Assembly (NCBI GenBank): GCA_023423695.1
Contig: JAFAFA010000008.1
Coordinates: 30,637-94,636, forward strand
Source: Pseudomonadota bacterium
Lineage (GTDB): Bacteria > Pseudomonadota > Alphaproteobacteria > Azospirillales > Azospirillaceae
DNA length: 64,000 nucleotides
Direction of reading: 5' to 3'
Every line of letters starts with the position of its first letter. The stretch's first letter is position 1. This document shows, one piece after another, positions 19,515 through 27,736 of this stretch. The notes below the pieces were generated by a model that worked only from the letters and a program-made list of their open reading frames with translations, had not been told where the DNA came from and searched no databases. Position numbers and translations under genes: made by a program.

Positions 19515-21209
19515 TCAGGTTGACGACACCGCGAACCAGTTCGCCGATACCTGGGACCGGCTGAGGCCGTCGAGCGAAAGCGTGAAGGTATTGTTGGCGT
19601 AACTCGACAACTGCAATCCCAACTCGGTGGTGGTGAAGCTGGCCTGCACCCCCTGCCCGTCGGCGCGGTCGTTGAAGCGGGCTATCACGTCGGAGACGCT
19701 GAGGGAGGTGTGACGGAAACTCAGCACATCGACGCCCGGCTGAAAATCCGTGACCGTCGTCACCCCGGTACCGTTCCACGAGATGGAGGAATAGACGTCA
19801 CTGGGACTGGGGTTCGAGGTCCAGGCATTCGGATCCTGCCACAGCACGTTGGGGGCGGAGCCGAGATCGATGAGGATGGTGTCGGCACCGGCGCCGCCGG
19901 TCAGGCGGTCGTCGCCGGACCAGGCCACCAGCGTGTCATCGCCATCGCCGCCGATCAGCGTGTCGCTGCCCGACTGAAGAGAGGACCAGACGCGGGCGCT
20001 GGTGGTGGCGGCGGCCAGCAGGTAGTCGTTGCCGGCACCGCCTTCCACGATCGCGCCTCCACCTCTGCCATAGCCTCCGTTCAGCGTGTCGTTGCCGTCG
20101 CCGCCCAGGACATGGAGTGGGGTGTTTGTCCTGCCGGCACCGATCCAATCGTTTCCGGCGCTCCCTGTGACGGTCAGCGTCGGCAAGGTGCCGATGGCGT
20201 CGATGACCACCCGGATCCGCTCCACATTGGCCGGCATGGCGTAGCTGAAATAGCCGGTGATGCTGTCCTCCATCAGGACGACCTCATCGATGCCGGCATC
20301 GGCACCTTCCGTCACCAGCACGCCGGAGGAATGGACGACATAGGTGTCGTTGCCGCTTCCGCCATTCAGGGTATCGTTCTGCGCGCCATACAGCGTGTCG
20401 TTTCCGGTCTCACCGAACAGCACGTCGTCATAGTCGCTGTAGCCGCCCATCATCGTGCCGGCGACGACGCCGTACACATCGGTGCCGTCCAGGACATCGT
20501 CGCCGGACCCTCCGTTCAGAATCCGAACATGGCCGGGCGCGCTGTCGAAGGCAATCCAATGGTCGTTGCCGGCAAGGGCGGCCATGTCGTTCGGCATCCG
20601 GCCTTCCCGCTTGCCGAAGACGTCGTAATGAACGCGGGCGGTCATCCAGCCGGCATTTACCGCGTCGCGGACATCCGGATAGGCCTGGAGATACCACGCC
20701 TCGTCGAAATCGCCCGATGGGGCAGGAGGGAGCGGCGGGGTCGGCTTCGCGTAGAATGCCACCCCTTCATAGCGATAGCTCGGCAGGGCCGCCATCACCC
20801 CGTCCCGCTCGCTCTCCGACGCGGTGAAGAAATGGTTGCCGGTTGCGGTGTCGAGGAACCGGTGGACGGGCTGGGAGAACTGATAATCAGGCGTCGCGGA
20901 GACAAGGAATGCCTGCGAATCCTCCAGGCGGAAATTGTCCGACATGTTCTGGAGGATGTAGTCCCGCTCAACGACACTGGCGGTATAGAAATGCTCCCCC
21001 GTGTCCAGCCTGATGAAGCGGGCCACCGACACCGGGGTGCTGGCGCCGCCCCCCTGCAGGAAAGCGACGCCTTCATACGTCATGTCGGCCCTGCCGGCGA
21101 TGATGCCGTCCCGTTCGGCCGTACTCTCCGTATAGAAATGCTCTCCCGTCCTTCGGTTGAAGAAACGGAAGGCCTTGGGGGATATAACGCCCATCTCGAT
21201 GGCCGCCAT
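19515..21209 (-). CDS. RTX-type secreted calcium-binding protein with DUF5648-like repeats
   Basis: 564 residues. The N-terminus has three repeats of a module resembling DUF5648, with F.N..TGEHFYT and ERDGI cores at about 12-52, 62-105 and 113-153. After a proline linker (154-165) comes a DEAWYLQAYPDV...HYDVFGKREGR segment often found in RTX proteins. Residues about 230-460 contain haemolysin-type nonapeptides (GGSGDDVLDG, GGDGNDTLNGG, GGAGNDYL, GGDGDDTL). No N-terminal signal peptide is seen, as expected for type I secretion through an uncleaved C-terminal signal. No type I secretion genes are nearby. Probably a surface or matrix protein; DUF5648 function is unknown. Confidence 0.85.
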   Translation of the reverse strand: MAAIEMGVISPKAFRFFNRRTGEHFYTESTAERDGIIAGRADMTYEGVAFLQGGGASTPVSVARFIRLDTGEHFYTASVVERDYILQNMSDNFRLEDSQAFLVSATPDYQFSQPVHRFLDTATGNHFFTASESERDGVMAALPSYRYEGVAFYAKPTPPLPPAPSGDFDEAWYLQAYPDVRDAVNAGWMTARVHYDVFGKREGRMPNDMAALAGNDHWIAFDSAPGHVRILNGGSGDDVLDGTDVYGVVAGTMMGGYSDYDDVLFGETGNDTLYGAQNDTLNGGSGNDTYVVHSSGVLVTEGADAGIDEVVLMEDSITGYFSYAMPANVERIRVVIDAIGTLPTLTVTGSAGNDWIGAGRTNTPLHVLGGDGNDTLNGGYGRGGGAIVEGGAGNDYLLAAATTSARVWSSLQSGSDTLIGGDGDDTLVAWSGDDRLTGGAGADTILIDLGSAPNVLWQDPNAWTSNPSPSDVYSSISWNGTGVTTVTDFQPGVDVLSFRHTSLSVSDVIARFNDRADGQGVQASFTTTELGLQLSSYANNTFTLSLDGLSRSQVSANWFAVSST

Positions 21210-21298
21210 ATGGTTAATTTATCAGAAGAAGGCTAGAGCAATAACCACTCAAAAACAAGGCTCATTCACTTCGTGATGCCAGCTGAAGATTGCCTGGA

Positions 21299-22444
21299 TC
21301 ACTCCGCTGGGATGGGAGCGTTGAAGGAACGCTCGACGAACTGGTAGACGACCACATCCGGCTTTTGCTCTTCGATGAGCGGCTTGTCGAAGCGCAGTCC
21401 CTTGTGCTCGGTGATCACCGCCTTGCTGAAGCTTTCGGCGATGTACGAGTACATGGGGATGGTGAAGGAGTCGCGGAACCACACGACGGTCGGCGCCGTC
21501 GGCAGGTCGGCGCGCAGGATGTTCTGGACGATGCCGTTCGGCATCGAGGTGTCGTTGCTGCGGAGCCTGGGCGGCCCCAGAAGTTCGTAACGGACTTCCT
21601 CTTCCTGATAGACCGCCGCCAGTCCCAGCATGCGGGCGAGGTCAAGGTCGACGCCCTGGCGCATGACGCGAACCTGCTTCATGTCGGCCGCGGTCAGCGG
21701 CGTGAAATCCGGGCGGACCGTCTTGATCCACTCCGCGATCCTTCGATAGCCGATGGTGAAGGCGGCATCGGCCGTCCAGTGGGTGTCGGCCTGATGGTAG
21801 ACCTTCATGTCCTTCTTGGCGGCGACGAGGTCCGCGGTCATGTCCTTGAACACCAGCGGCGAGTGCCGCTCCGCCAGCCGGCGCACGATCTGGTCCATCC
21901 GGCTTTCCGGGTTTACCTGGGTGGCCCAGGCCGGCAGGTCCTCGCGGTAGACGCGCTCCTTGTTGGGGATGGCGACCATCAGCATGGGGATGCCGCGCTC
22001 CGCCAGCCAAGCTTGGCGCCGCTCCATCACGTCGATCCAGCGGTCCAGTTCCTCCGGCGTGAAGCGGTCGATGCCGCGCGTCTGCTCGAGCGTATGTTCC
22101 CCGGTGTAGAACAGCCAGCCGTTCCTGCCGAGCACGACCAGCGGCGAGGTGCTCTGGCCAAAAACCTTCACCCGGATCAGGTTGTTGGCGAGCACGAGAT
22201 CGTTGCGGAAGCCGAAATGATCCTTCAGCCACGCCTCGAAGCGTTGCGGCAGGACGGAAAGCTCCTCGACGGTGCCGGGCAGGCCGGGCAGTTCGTTCGG
22301 CGCCCGCATCTCGGTCGCCGTTACACCCGTTCCCACGGATACAGCCTGGCCGATCATGGGCAGCAGGAGGAGCACCAGGAACAGTCCGATGCACAGCTTC
22401 TGCAAAAACGTGCTGTGCACGATCCCGAGGGTCATCGCTCGCAT
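21299..22444 (-). CDS. AlgX/AlgJ-like SGNH O-acetyltransferase component
   Basis: 381 residues from the ATG at 22444, five bases past the stop of the MBOAT gene. An N-terminal membrane anchor (FLQKLCIGLFLVLLLLPMIGQA) is followed by the ALGX-type SGNH domain. GRNGWLFYTGEH marks its start, DTHW (near residue 223) gives the Asp-His pair, and RDSF (near 323) gives the Ser. In alginate systems such proteins transfer acetyl groups to polysaccharide in the periplasm, using acetyl moved across the membrane by AlgI. No alginate synthesis genes are nearby, so the acceptor is probably another exopolysaccharide. Confidence 0.88.
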   Translation of the reverse strand: MRAMTLGIVHSTFLQKLCIGLFLVLLLLPMIGQAVSVGTGVTATEMRAPNELPGLPGTVEELSVLPQRFEAWLKDHFGFRNDLVLANNLIRVKVFGQSTSPLVVLGRNGWLFYTGEHTLEQTRGIDRFTPEELDRWIDVMERRQAWLAERGIPMLMVAIPNKERVYREDLPAWATQVNPESRMDQIVRRLAERHSPLVFKDMTADLVAAKKDMKVYHQADTHWTADAAFTIGYRRIAEWIKTVRPDFTPLTAADMKQVRVMRQGVDLDLARMLGLAAVYQEEEVRYELLGPPRLRSNDTSMPNGIVQNILRADLPTAPTVVWFRDSFTIPMYSYIAESFSKAVITEHKGLRFDKPLIEEQKPDVVVYQFVERSFNAPIPAE

Positions 22445-22446
22445 GG

Positions 22447-23874
22447 TCAGAACCGGAAATAGATGAACGGGTTGTAGGTGCCGGCGGCGAGGCTCATGAC
22501 GGCCAGCGCGAACAGGCCGAACAGGCCGGCCAGGTACAGCGCCTCGCCCGTGCCGACCAGGACGCGCCCGCCGGTCGCGTTCCGCACCGCGTCCAGCCCG
22601 GCCCGCACCAGCCGGCCGAGCACCGGCGTCGCCGCGACCACGCCGATGACCAGCGCGGTGGCGGTCTCTGGCGTCAGGAACTGGAGGACGTGGGGCGCCA
22701 GATGGCTCGGCTGGCCGGTCCCGGCCATGGCCTTCAGGAAGGTCCAGGCGTGCTCCAGCGTGTCGGCGCGGAAGAACACCCAGCCGATCATCACCACCAG
22801 CATGGTGTAGAGGTGGCGGACCGCCGGCACCGACCGGTCGAGCAGCCGCGCGATGCCCAGCCGCTCGAACACGAGGAAGGCGCCGTGCCACAGACCCCAC
22901 ACCACGAAGGTCCAGTTGGCGCCATGCCAGAGGCCGCACAGGAAGAAGACGATGAGCAGGTTCCGGTAGGTGATCAACGGGCCGGCGCGGTTGCCGCCCA
23001 ACGGGATGTAGAGATAGTCACGGAACCACATCGACAGCGAGATGTGCCAGCGGCGCCAGAACTCGGTGATCGACTGTGAGATGTAGGGATAGTTGAAGTT
23101 CAGCGGGAAGTGGAAGCCGATCATCAGCCCCAGCCCGATGGCCATGGTCGAATAGCCGCAGAAGTCGAAGAAGATCTGCAACGTGTAGCAAGCGATGCCC
23201 AGCCAGGCGACCGGCAGGCTCAGCCCAGTCGGGTCGAGCGCGAAGATCTGGTCCGCTGCCACCGCCACCGTGTTGGCGATCAGCACCTTCTGCGCCAGTC
23301 CGATCACGAAGATCTGAATGCCCTCGGCGAACAGCCCGGCACTGACCCTGCGGTTGTGGATCTCGTCCCGGATGTCGTGGAAGCGGATGATCGGCCCAGC
23401 CACGAGTTGAGGGAACATGGTGATGTAGACGGCGACGTAGATCAGGCTGCGCTCCACCGGAACCTGCCGGCGGTAGACATCGATCAGGTAGGATAGCGCG
23501 TGGAAGGTGAAGAACGAGATGCCAAGCGGCAGATGTACCTGCGGCGGGCCGGACATCAGGCCGGGCGCCACCGTGGCCACCATTTCGTAAAAGAAACCCA
23601 GGTATTTGAAATAAACGAGAATGCCCAGATTGACGACCACACCGGCGCCCAGGGCGAGCTTTCGGCCCCGCCCCTCTCCTCCGGCGATCCACAGTCCGAA
23701 GGCGTAGTTGATGAGGATCGACAACAGCATGACGTAGGTGTAGATCACCTCGCCATACGCATAGAAAATCAAACTGAATAAAAGAAGAGTCGCGTGCTTG
23801 AATGGCAATGAATAATAGCAAAAAAGAAATACAGGCAAAAAATAAAATATGAACAAGATAGAGCTGAAAACCAT
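22447..23874 (-). CDS. AlgI-like MBOAT membrane O-acyltransferase
   Basis: 475 residues, with many membrane helices, of the MBOAT family. The N-terminus (MVFSSILFIFYFLPVFLFCYY) and the YAYGE segment are typical of AlgI. The catalytic region LWHGANWTFVVWGLWHGAF, with the invariant His, lies near 320-338. It is expected to pass acetyl groups across the inner membrane to the AlgX-like partner encoded 2 bp downstream. The first 100 bases are markedly AT-richer than the rest of the window, as is the region upstream, which may reflect recent acquisition or an AT-rich promoter. Confidence 0.9.
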   Translation of the reverse strand: MVFSSILFIFYFLPVFLFCYYSLPFKHATLLLFSLIFYAYGEVIYTYVMLLSILINYAFGLWIAGGEGRGRKLALGAGVVVNLGILVYFKYLGFFYEMVATVAPGLMSGPPQVHLPLGISFFTFHALSYLIDVYRRQVPVERSLIYVAVYITMFPQLVAGPIIRFHDIRDEIHNRRVSAGLFAEGIQIFVIGLAQKVLIANTVAVAADQIFALDPTGLSLPVAWLGIACYTLQIFFDFCGYSTMAIGLGLMIGFHFPLNFNYPYISQSITEFWRRWHISLSMWFRDYLYIPLGGNRAGPLITYRNLLIVFFLCGLWHGANWTFVVWGLWHGAFLVFERLGIARLLDRSVPAVRHLYTMLVVMIGWVFFRADTLEHAWTFLKAMAGTGQPSHLAPHVLQFLTPETATALVIGVVAATPVLGRLVRAGLDAVRNATGGRVLVGTGEALYLAGLFGLFALAVMSLAAGTYNPFIYFRF

Positions 23875-24006
23875 AGTTCACCCAAATCCCACATTTTCTG
23901 CGCTTATGGCTCCGGCACGTTCAGATTGGAGGCGTTTCGGCCCTGAACGACACAATGCACAGCCTCAATCGGGCAAGTTTCCTGACCCGTCAGGAAGCCC
24001 GCAACT

Positions 24007-24141
24007 TTACCGCGGCGAGCCGCAGAAGCTCGCTGGTGCCGCCAGTGTCCAGACCGCGCTGGTGGTGAAAAAATGCTTCCCCGTCATACGGTTGAAGAAG
24101 CAAAGCGGTCTGAGGGATACGTGGTCTTGCGCCATAGCCAT
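24007..24141 (-). pseudogene. Relic of the DUF5648-like N-terminus of the RTX gene
   Basis: A 44-codon frame whose translation begins MAMAQDHVSLRPLCFFNRMTG and continues KHFFTTSAV. This aligns without gaps to the start of the RTX protein at 21209 (MAAIEMGVISPKAFRFFNRRTG, then EHFYTESTA). Similarity ends after about 30 residues and a stop follows. The remaining DUF5648 repeats and all RTX repeats are missing. The rest of the 370-bp gap from 23875 to 24244 holds no other gene I can support; it is AT-rich near the algI-like start and must contain that gene's promoter. Confidence 0.7.
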
Positions 24142-24244
24142 AGCCGCGGGAATGTTGATCAACTGCAGGCAAGTTGGCTCAACATCAGTCCTATAGCAAA
24201 CCTCTTTTGTTACTCCTTATGGGATATGAAATGTCGTACCGCCT

Positions 24245-25633
24245 TCAATCGAGGAAATCGTCGCGGCTCAGTCCATAGCGTTTCAGCTTGTCGTAGAAGG
24301 TCTTGCGCGGAATGTTCAGCGCTTCGATGGCCGCCTTCACGCTGCCGCGATGACGGGCTAGTTCGGACTGGATCAGGCCCTTTTCGAACAGATCCACCTG
24401 CTCGGCCAGCGACAGGGTGGACGGTGCCGACACCGGCGTCGGCGCCACGTCCTCCAGCCCCAGAACGAAGCGGTCGGCTGCGTTGCGCAATTCGCGGACG
24501 TTGCCCGGCCAATCCTGGCTCATCAGCCGCTGAATCTGCTCGCGGGTCGGGACGCGCGCTTCGCGGTTGTAGCGTGTGGCGGCCTGGGAGACGAAATGCT
24601 GGAACAGCAGCGGGATGTCGTCTCGCCGTTCGCGCAGCGGTGGGATGGTCAGCACCACCACATTCAGCCGGTAGTAAAGATCGGCACGGAACGTCCCGGC
24701 ATCCGCCGCCTGCCGCAGATCCGCCTTGGTGGCGGCGACCACCCGCAGGTCGACCGGCACCTGCTCGTTGGAGCCCAGCGGCTCGACCACCCGCTCCTGG
24801 ATCACCCGAAGCAGCTTGACCTGCAGCGACAGCGGCATGCTTTCGATCTCGTCCAGGAACAGGGTGCCGCCGCTGGCATGCTCGATCCGGCCGATGCGCC
24901 GCTTGGCGGCGCCGGTGAAGGCGCCGGCCTCATGCCCGAACAATTCGCTCTCGAAGATCGTTTCCGGCATGGCCCCGCAGTTGAGCGCGACGAAGGGGCT
25001 CTTGCGCCGCCCGCTGGCCTCGTGAAGCGCGCGGGCCACCATTTCCTTGCCGGTGCCGGTCTCGCCGAACACCAGCACATCGGCATCGGTATCGGCGACC
25101 GCGGCAATGGTGGTGCGCAGCCGCTCGATACCGGGGGTGCGGCCGACGATGGTCCCGGCGGGATCGGCGCCGCCGGCGATCTGCGCCCGCAGCCGGCGGT
25201 TCTCCATCACCAGCCGGCGCTTCTCCACCGCGCGGCGGGCGACCTCGGTCAGGCGGTCGGACGGGAAGGGCTTCTCCAGGAAATCATAGGCGCCGTTGCG
25301 CATCGCCTCGACCGCCATCGGCACGTCGCCATGTCCGGTGATCAGGATGACCGGCAGGCCGGGATCGATCGCCTGCACCCGCGCCAGCAACGCCAGCCCG
25401 TCCATCTGCGGCATCCGCACGTCGGTGACCAGGCAACCCGGCCAGTCGCGGCCGAGATGGCGCAAGGCCCGCTCCGCCCCATCGCAGGCGGTCACCTCGA
25501 ACCCCGCCAGTTCCAGCGCCTGCTGCCCGGCCAGCCTGACCGCGCGTTCGTCGTCGACGAACAGGACGCTGCCTGCACTTGCCGGAGCAACGGCGTTTTC
25601 AGCTGCGGTGTGTTCCGAAGGGGACCGGGTCAT
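24245..25633 (-). CDS. dctD: C4-dicarboxylate response regulator DctD (sigma-54 activator)
   Basis: 462 residues in NtrC-family order. The receiver (about 21-135) has phosphoacceptor Asp71 (VTDVRMPQMDG) and Lys121. The AAA+ domain (about 160-390) has Walker A GETGTGKE near 190, the sigma-54 contact loop GAFTGA at 237-242 and Walker B TLFLDEI near 257. A Fis-type helix-turn-helix closes the protein (GSVKAAIEALNIPRKTFYDKL). Its start overlaps the dctB stop (ATGA). It should activate dctA through the -24/-12 promoter at 27611. Confidence 0.94.
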   Translation of the reverse strand: MTRSPSEHTAAENAVAPASAGSVLFVDDERAVRLAGQQALELAGFEVTACDGAERALRHLGRDWPGCLVTDVRMPQMDGLALLARVQAIDPGLPVILITGHGDVPMAVEAMRNGAYDFLEKPFPSDRLTEVARRAVEKRRLVMENRRLRAQIAGGADPAGTIVGRTPGIERLRTTIAAVADTDADVLVFGETGTGKEMVARALHEASGRRKSPFVALNCGAMPETIFESELFGHEAGAFTGAAKRRIGRIEHASGGTLFLDEIESMPLSLQVKLLRVIQERVVEPLGSNEQVPVDLRVVAATKADLRQAADAGTFRADLYYRLNVVVLTIPPLRERRDDIPLLFQHFVSQAATRYNREARVPTREQIQRLMSQDWPGNVRELRNAADRFVLGLEDVAPTPVSAPSTLSLAEQVDLFEKGLIQSELARHRGSVKAAIEALNIPRKTFYDKLKRYGLSRDDFLD

Positions 25634-27465
25634 GCAGGATGTTCCGTGGTCTTGAGCCGCAGGGTGAAGACGGCTCCCTGGCCGGGCTTCCCGTTGCGGT
25701 TGGCGGCGGTCAGGCTGCCGCCGAAATCTTCGACGATGCCGTGGCTGATCGACAGGCCGAGCCCCAGCCCCTCGCTGGCCTCCTTGGTGGTGAAGAAGGG
25801 GACGAACAGCCGCGGCAGGTCGGCCTCGGCGATGCCGCTGCCGGTGTCTGTGACGCTCAACAGCGCGTCCCCCTCCGCCGTGACCAGCCCGATGCGCAGG
25901 CGGCGCACCGGACAGCCGCGCATGGCATCTGCCGCGTTGCCGATCAGGTTGACCAGCACCTGCTGCAACCGCACATCCTCGCCCATCACCAGAACCGGCC
26001 GGTCGGGCAGGTCGATCTCGACCGTGATGTCGTCCCGCCGCAGCCTGGATTCCAAAAGCGCCAGGGCTTGTCCGACCGCGGCATTGACCGACACCGGCCC
26101 CAGCGTGCCGGAGGCGCGGCGGGCAAACCCCTTCAACTGGCGGGTGATGGCCGCCATGCGGTCGGTCAACCCCGCGATTTCGGCCAGATTGCCGCGCACC
26201 GCGTCGGTCCGCCCGCGCTCCAGCAGGACCACGGCATTGTCGGCGAAGCTGCGCATGGCGGCCAGTGGCTGATTGATCTCATGCGCTATGCCCGCCGACA
26301 TCTGGCCCAATGCAGCCAGCTTCACCGCCTGGGTCAATTCGTTTTCCGCCGCGCGCAGGTCGGCGGTGGCCTCGGCGACGCGGCGCTCCAGTTCCGCCCG
26401 CGATTCCTCCTGCAGGGCGATGCGCTCGACCAGGGCAACCCGGCGCAGTGCCACGGCATAAGCGGTGAGCGCGGCCATCGCCACCACTGCCGCGGCGAGC
26501 AGCCCGGCGACCCAGGCGCGGGCGGTCACAGGATCCAGGCTGGTCAGGCTGTGCAGGGTCCAATCGCCGCCGGGCATGGCGACCGATGTCAGCAGATAGT
26601 GGCGAAGCCCGCCCTTTTCCTCCAGCGCGATGCGGTCCGACGCGCCGCCGAAGACCCAGGGCAGCACGTCCAGCCCCTCGCTGGTGCCTTGCGGGACGAT
26701 CGGCAGGCTGATCGGCAGCCGGCGGGGCAGGGCGTGATAGCGCCAGGACGGCATGTTGGTGATGAAGACCACGCCGTCGCGGTCGGTCACCAGCAGCTTT
26801 TCCTGCCCCGGCGCCCAGGCCCGCTCCAGCCGGTCGAAGCCCAGTTTCAGCACCACCGCGCCCACTGTGCGGTTTTCCGCCACCACCCGGTTGGCGGTGT
26901 AGTAGCCCGGCACCAGCGAGGTGGTGCCGCGCGCGAAGTGGTGGCCCTCCCCCTGGTCGATCGCCATGCGGAAATAGGGCCGGTAGGAGAAATTCTCACC
27001 CACGAAGCTGGCGGCGTCGTTCCAGTTGCTCGCCGCCACCGTCGTGCCCTTGGCGTCCATGACATAGAGCGCCAGCGCGTCCAGCGCCCGTGCGATGTCC
27101 TCCAGCTTGCGGTTCAGCCGGTCCATCGCCGCCGGCGACGGGGAGGACAGCAGGGCGCGGACCTCGGCATCCTGCGCCAGTGCCAGGGGAACGGCGGCAT
27201 GCCGCTCCAGTTCCGCCCGTAGATTGGCGTTGTAGAGCGCCAGCTGCGCCCGCGCACTGTCCCGCAGATCGTCCTGTGCGTGGGACGACGCCCAACCGGC
27301 CGCCACGGCCGCCACCACCGGCACGCCGAGCAGCAGCGCCGCCATCAGCAGCCGGCGCGGTCGTTCCAGCGCACGGGCCACCATCTGCGCCGCACGGGAG
27401 GGCGGCGAAAGGGCCGAGGGCTGGACGGTCGAATCTGTCGCCGGGTCGTTCGGATGGCTAAGCAA
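25630..27465 (-). CDS. dctB: C4-dicarboxylate sensor histidine kinase DctB
   Basis: 611 residues. Two membrane segments (about 39-59 and 317-341) enclose a periplasmic PAS/dCache-type sensor with SYRPYFRMAIDQGEGHHFARG (about 160-180), a DctB ligand-pocket-like segment. A coiled coil (about 350-380) precedes the phosphoacceptor His395 in AGIAHEINQPLAAMRSFADNA. The ATPase domain shows DTGSGI and FTTKEASEGLGLGLSI. It is transcribed away from dctA, the transporter it controls. Partner DctD follows with a 4-bp overlap. Confidence 0.94.
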   Translation of the reverse strand: MLSHPNDPATDSTVQPSALSPPSRAAQMVARALERPRRLLMAALLLGVPVVAAVAAGWASSHAQDDLRDSARAQLALYNANLRAELERHAAVPLALAQDAEVRALLSSPSPAAMDRLNRKLEDIARALDALALYVMDAKGTTVAASNWNDAASFVGENFSYRPYFRMAIDQGEGHHFARGTTSLVPGYYTANRVVAENRTVGAVVLKLGFDRLERAWAPGQEKLLVTDRDGVVFITNMPSWRYHALPRRLPISLPIVPQGTSEGLDVLPWVFGGASDRIALEEKGGLRHYLLTSVAMPGGDWTLHSLTSLDPVTARAWVAGLLAAAVVAMAALTAYAVALRRVALVERIALQEESRAELERRVAEATADLRAAENELTQAVKLAALGQMSAGIAHEINQPLAAMRSFADNAVVLLERGRTDAVRGNLAEIAGLTDRMAAITRQLKGFARRASGTLGPVSVNAAVGQALALLESRLRRDDITVEIDLPDRPVLVMGEDVRLQQVLVNLIGNAADAMRGCPVRRLRIGLVTAEGDALLSVTDTGSGIAEADLPRLFVPFFTTKEASEGLGLGLSISHGIVEDFGGSLTAANRNGKPGQGAVFTLRLKTTEHPA

Positions 27466-27480
27466 CGGCGTCTTTCGTCA

Positions 27481-27535
27481 TGTTGCGCCGCAACAAAGAT
27501 GCCGCAGCGCTGTGAAGTGTGTGGATTTTCGCACA
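27481..27535. promoter_or_regulatory. Candidate DctD upstream activating sites
   Basis: Two dyads lie 76-130 bp upstream of the sigma-54 promoter. One is a perfect palindrome TGTTGCGCCGCAACA (27481-27495) and the other an imperfect one TGTGTGGATTTTCGCACA (27518-27535; half-sites TGTGTG and CGCACA). Their centres are 38-39 bp apart, nearly four helical turns, as expected for cooperative binding by an NtrC-family activator. They are assigned to DctD by position only. Confidence 0.55.
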
Positions 27536-27610
27536 TCGGAACGGCCCCTGTCGTGCGGATTCTCGCCCTCCCGCATCTGCCAAATGCTTGATGTTGCTGG
27601 ATTCAGCAAT

Positions 27611-27626
27611 TGGCCCACCGCTTGCT
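27611..27626 (+). promoter_or_regulatory. Sigma-54 (-24/-12) promoter of dctA
   Basis: TGGCCCACCGCTTGCT matches the RpoN consensus TGGCACR-N4-TTGCW at every fixed position except one (C for A at the fifth base). The GG and GC doublets have the required spacing. Transcription would start near 27638, about 100 bp before the dctA ATG. Such a promoter is characteristic of dctA and fits the GAFTGA-containing activator encoded divergently. Confidence 0.88.
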
Positions 27627-27736
27627 TTCACAGGCAATCAGTTGGGGGCCGCCCGCCCAGCCGGCGCCAAAGCCGGACGAAAGAACGGGCACCCCGCCAG
27701 GAACGCCGTTCCGAGGAACGCCACGAGGAGAGTAGC

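Noticed and set aside
24153..24162. GTTGATCAAC as an FNR-type site
   Set aside because: It lacks the four-base spacer of the TTGAT-N4-ATCAA consensus and is not placed before a gene start.
23990..24172. 60-codon minus-strand frame overlapping the RTX relic
   Set aside because: Its translation matches nothing, while the neighbouring frame in the same DNA aligns to the RTX protein N-terminus; it is a shadow frame.
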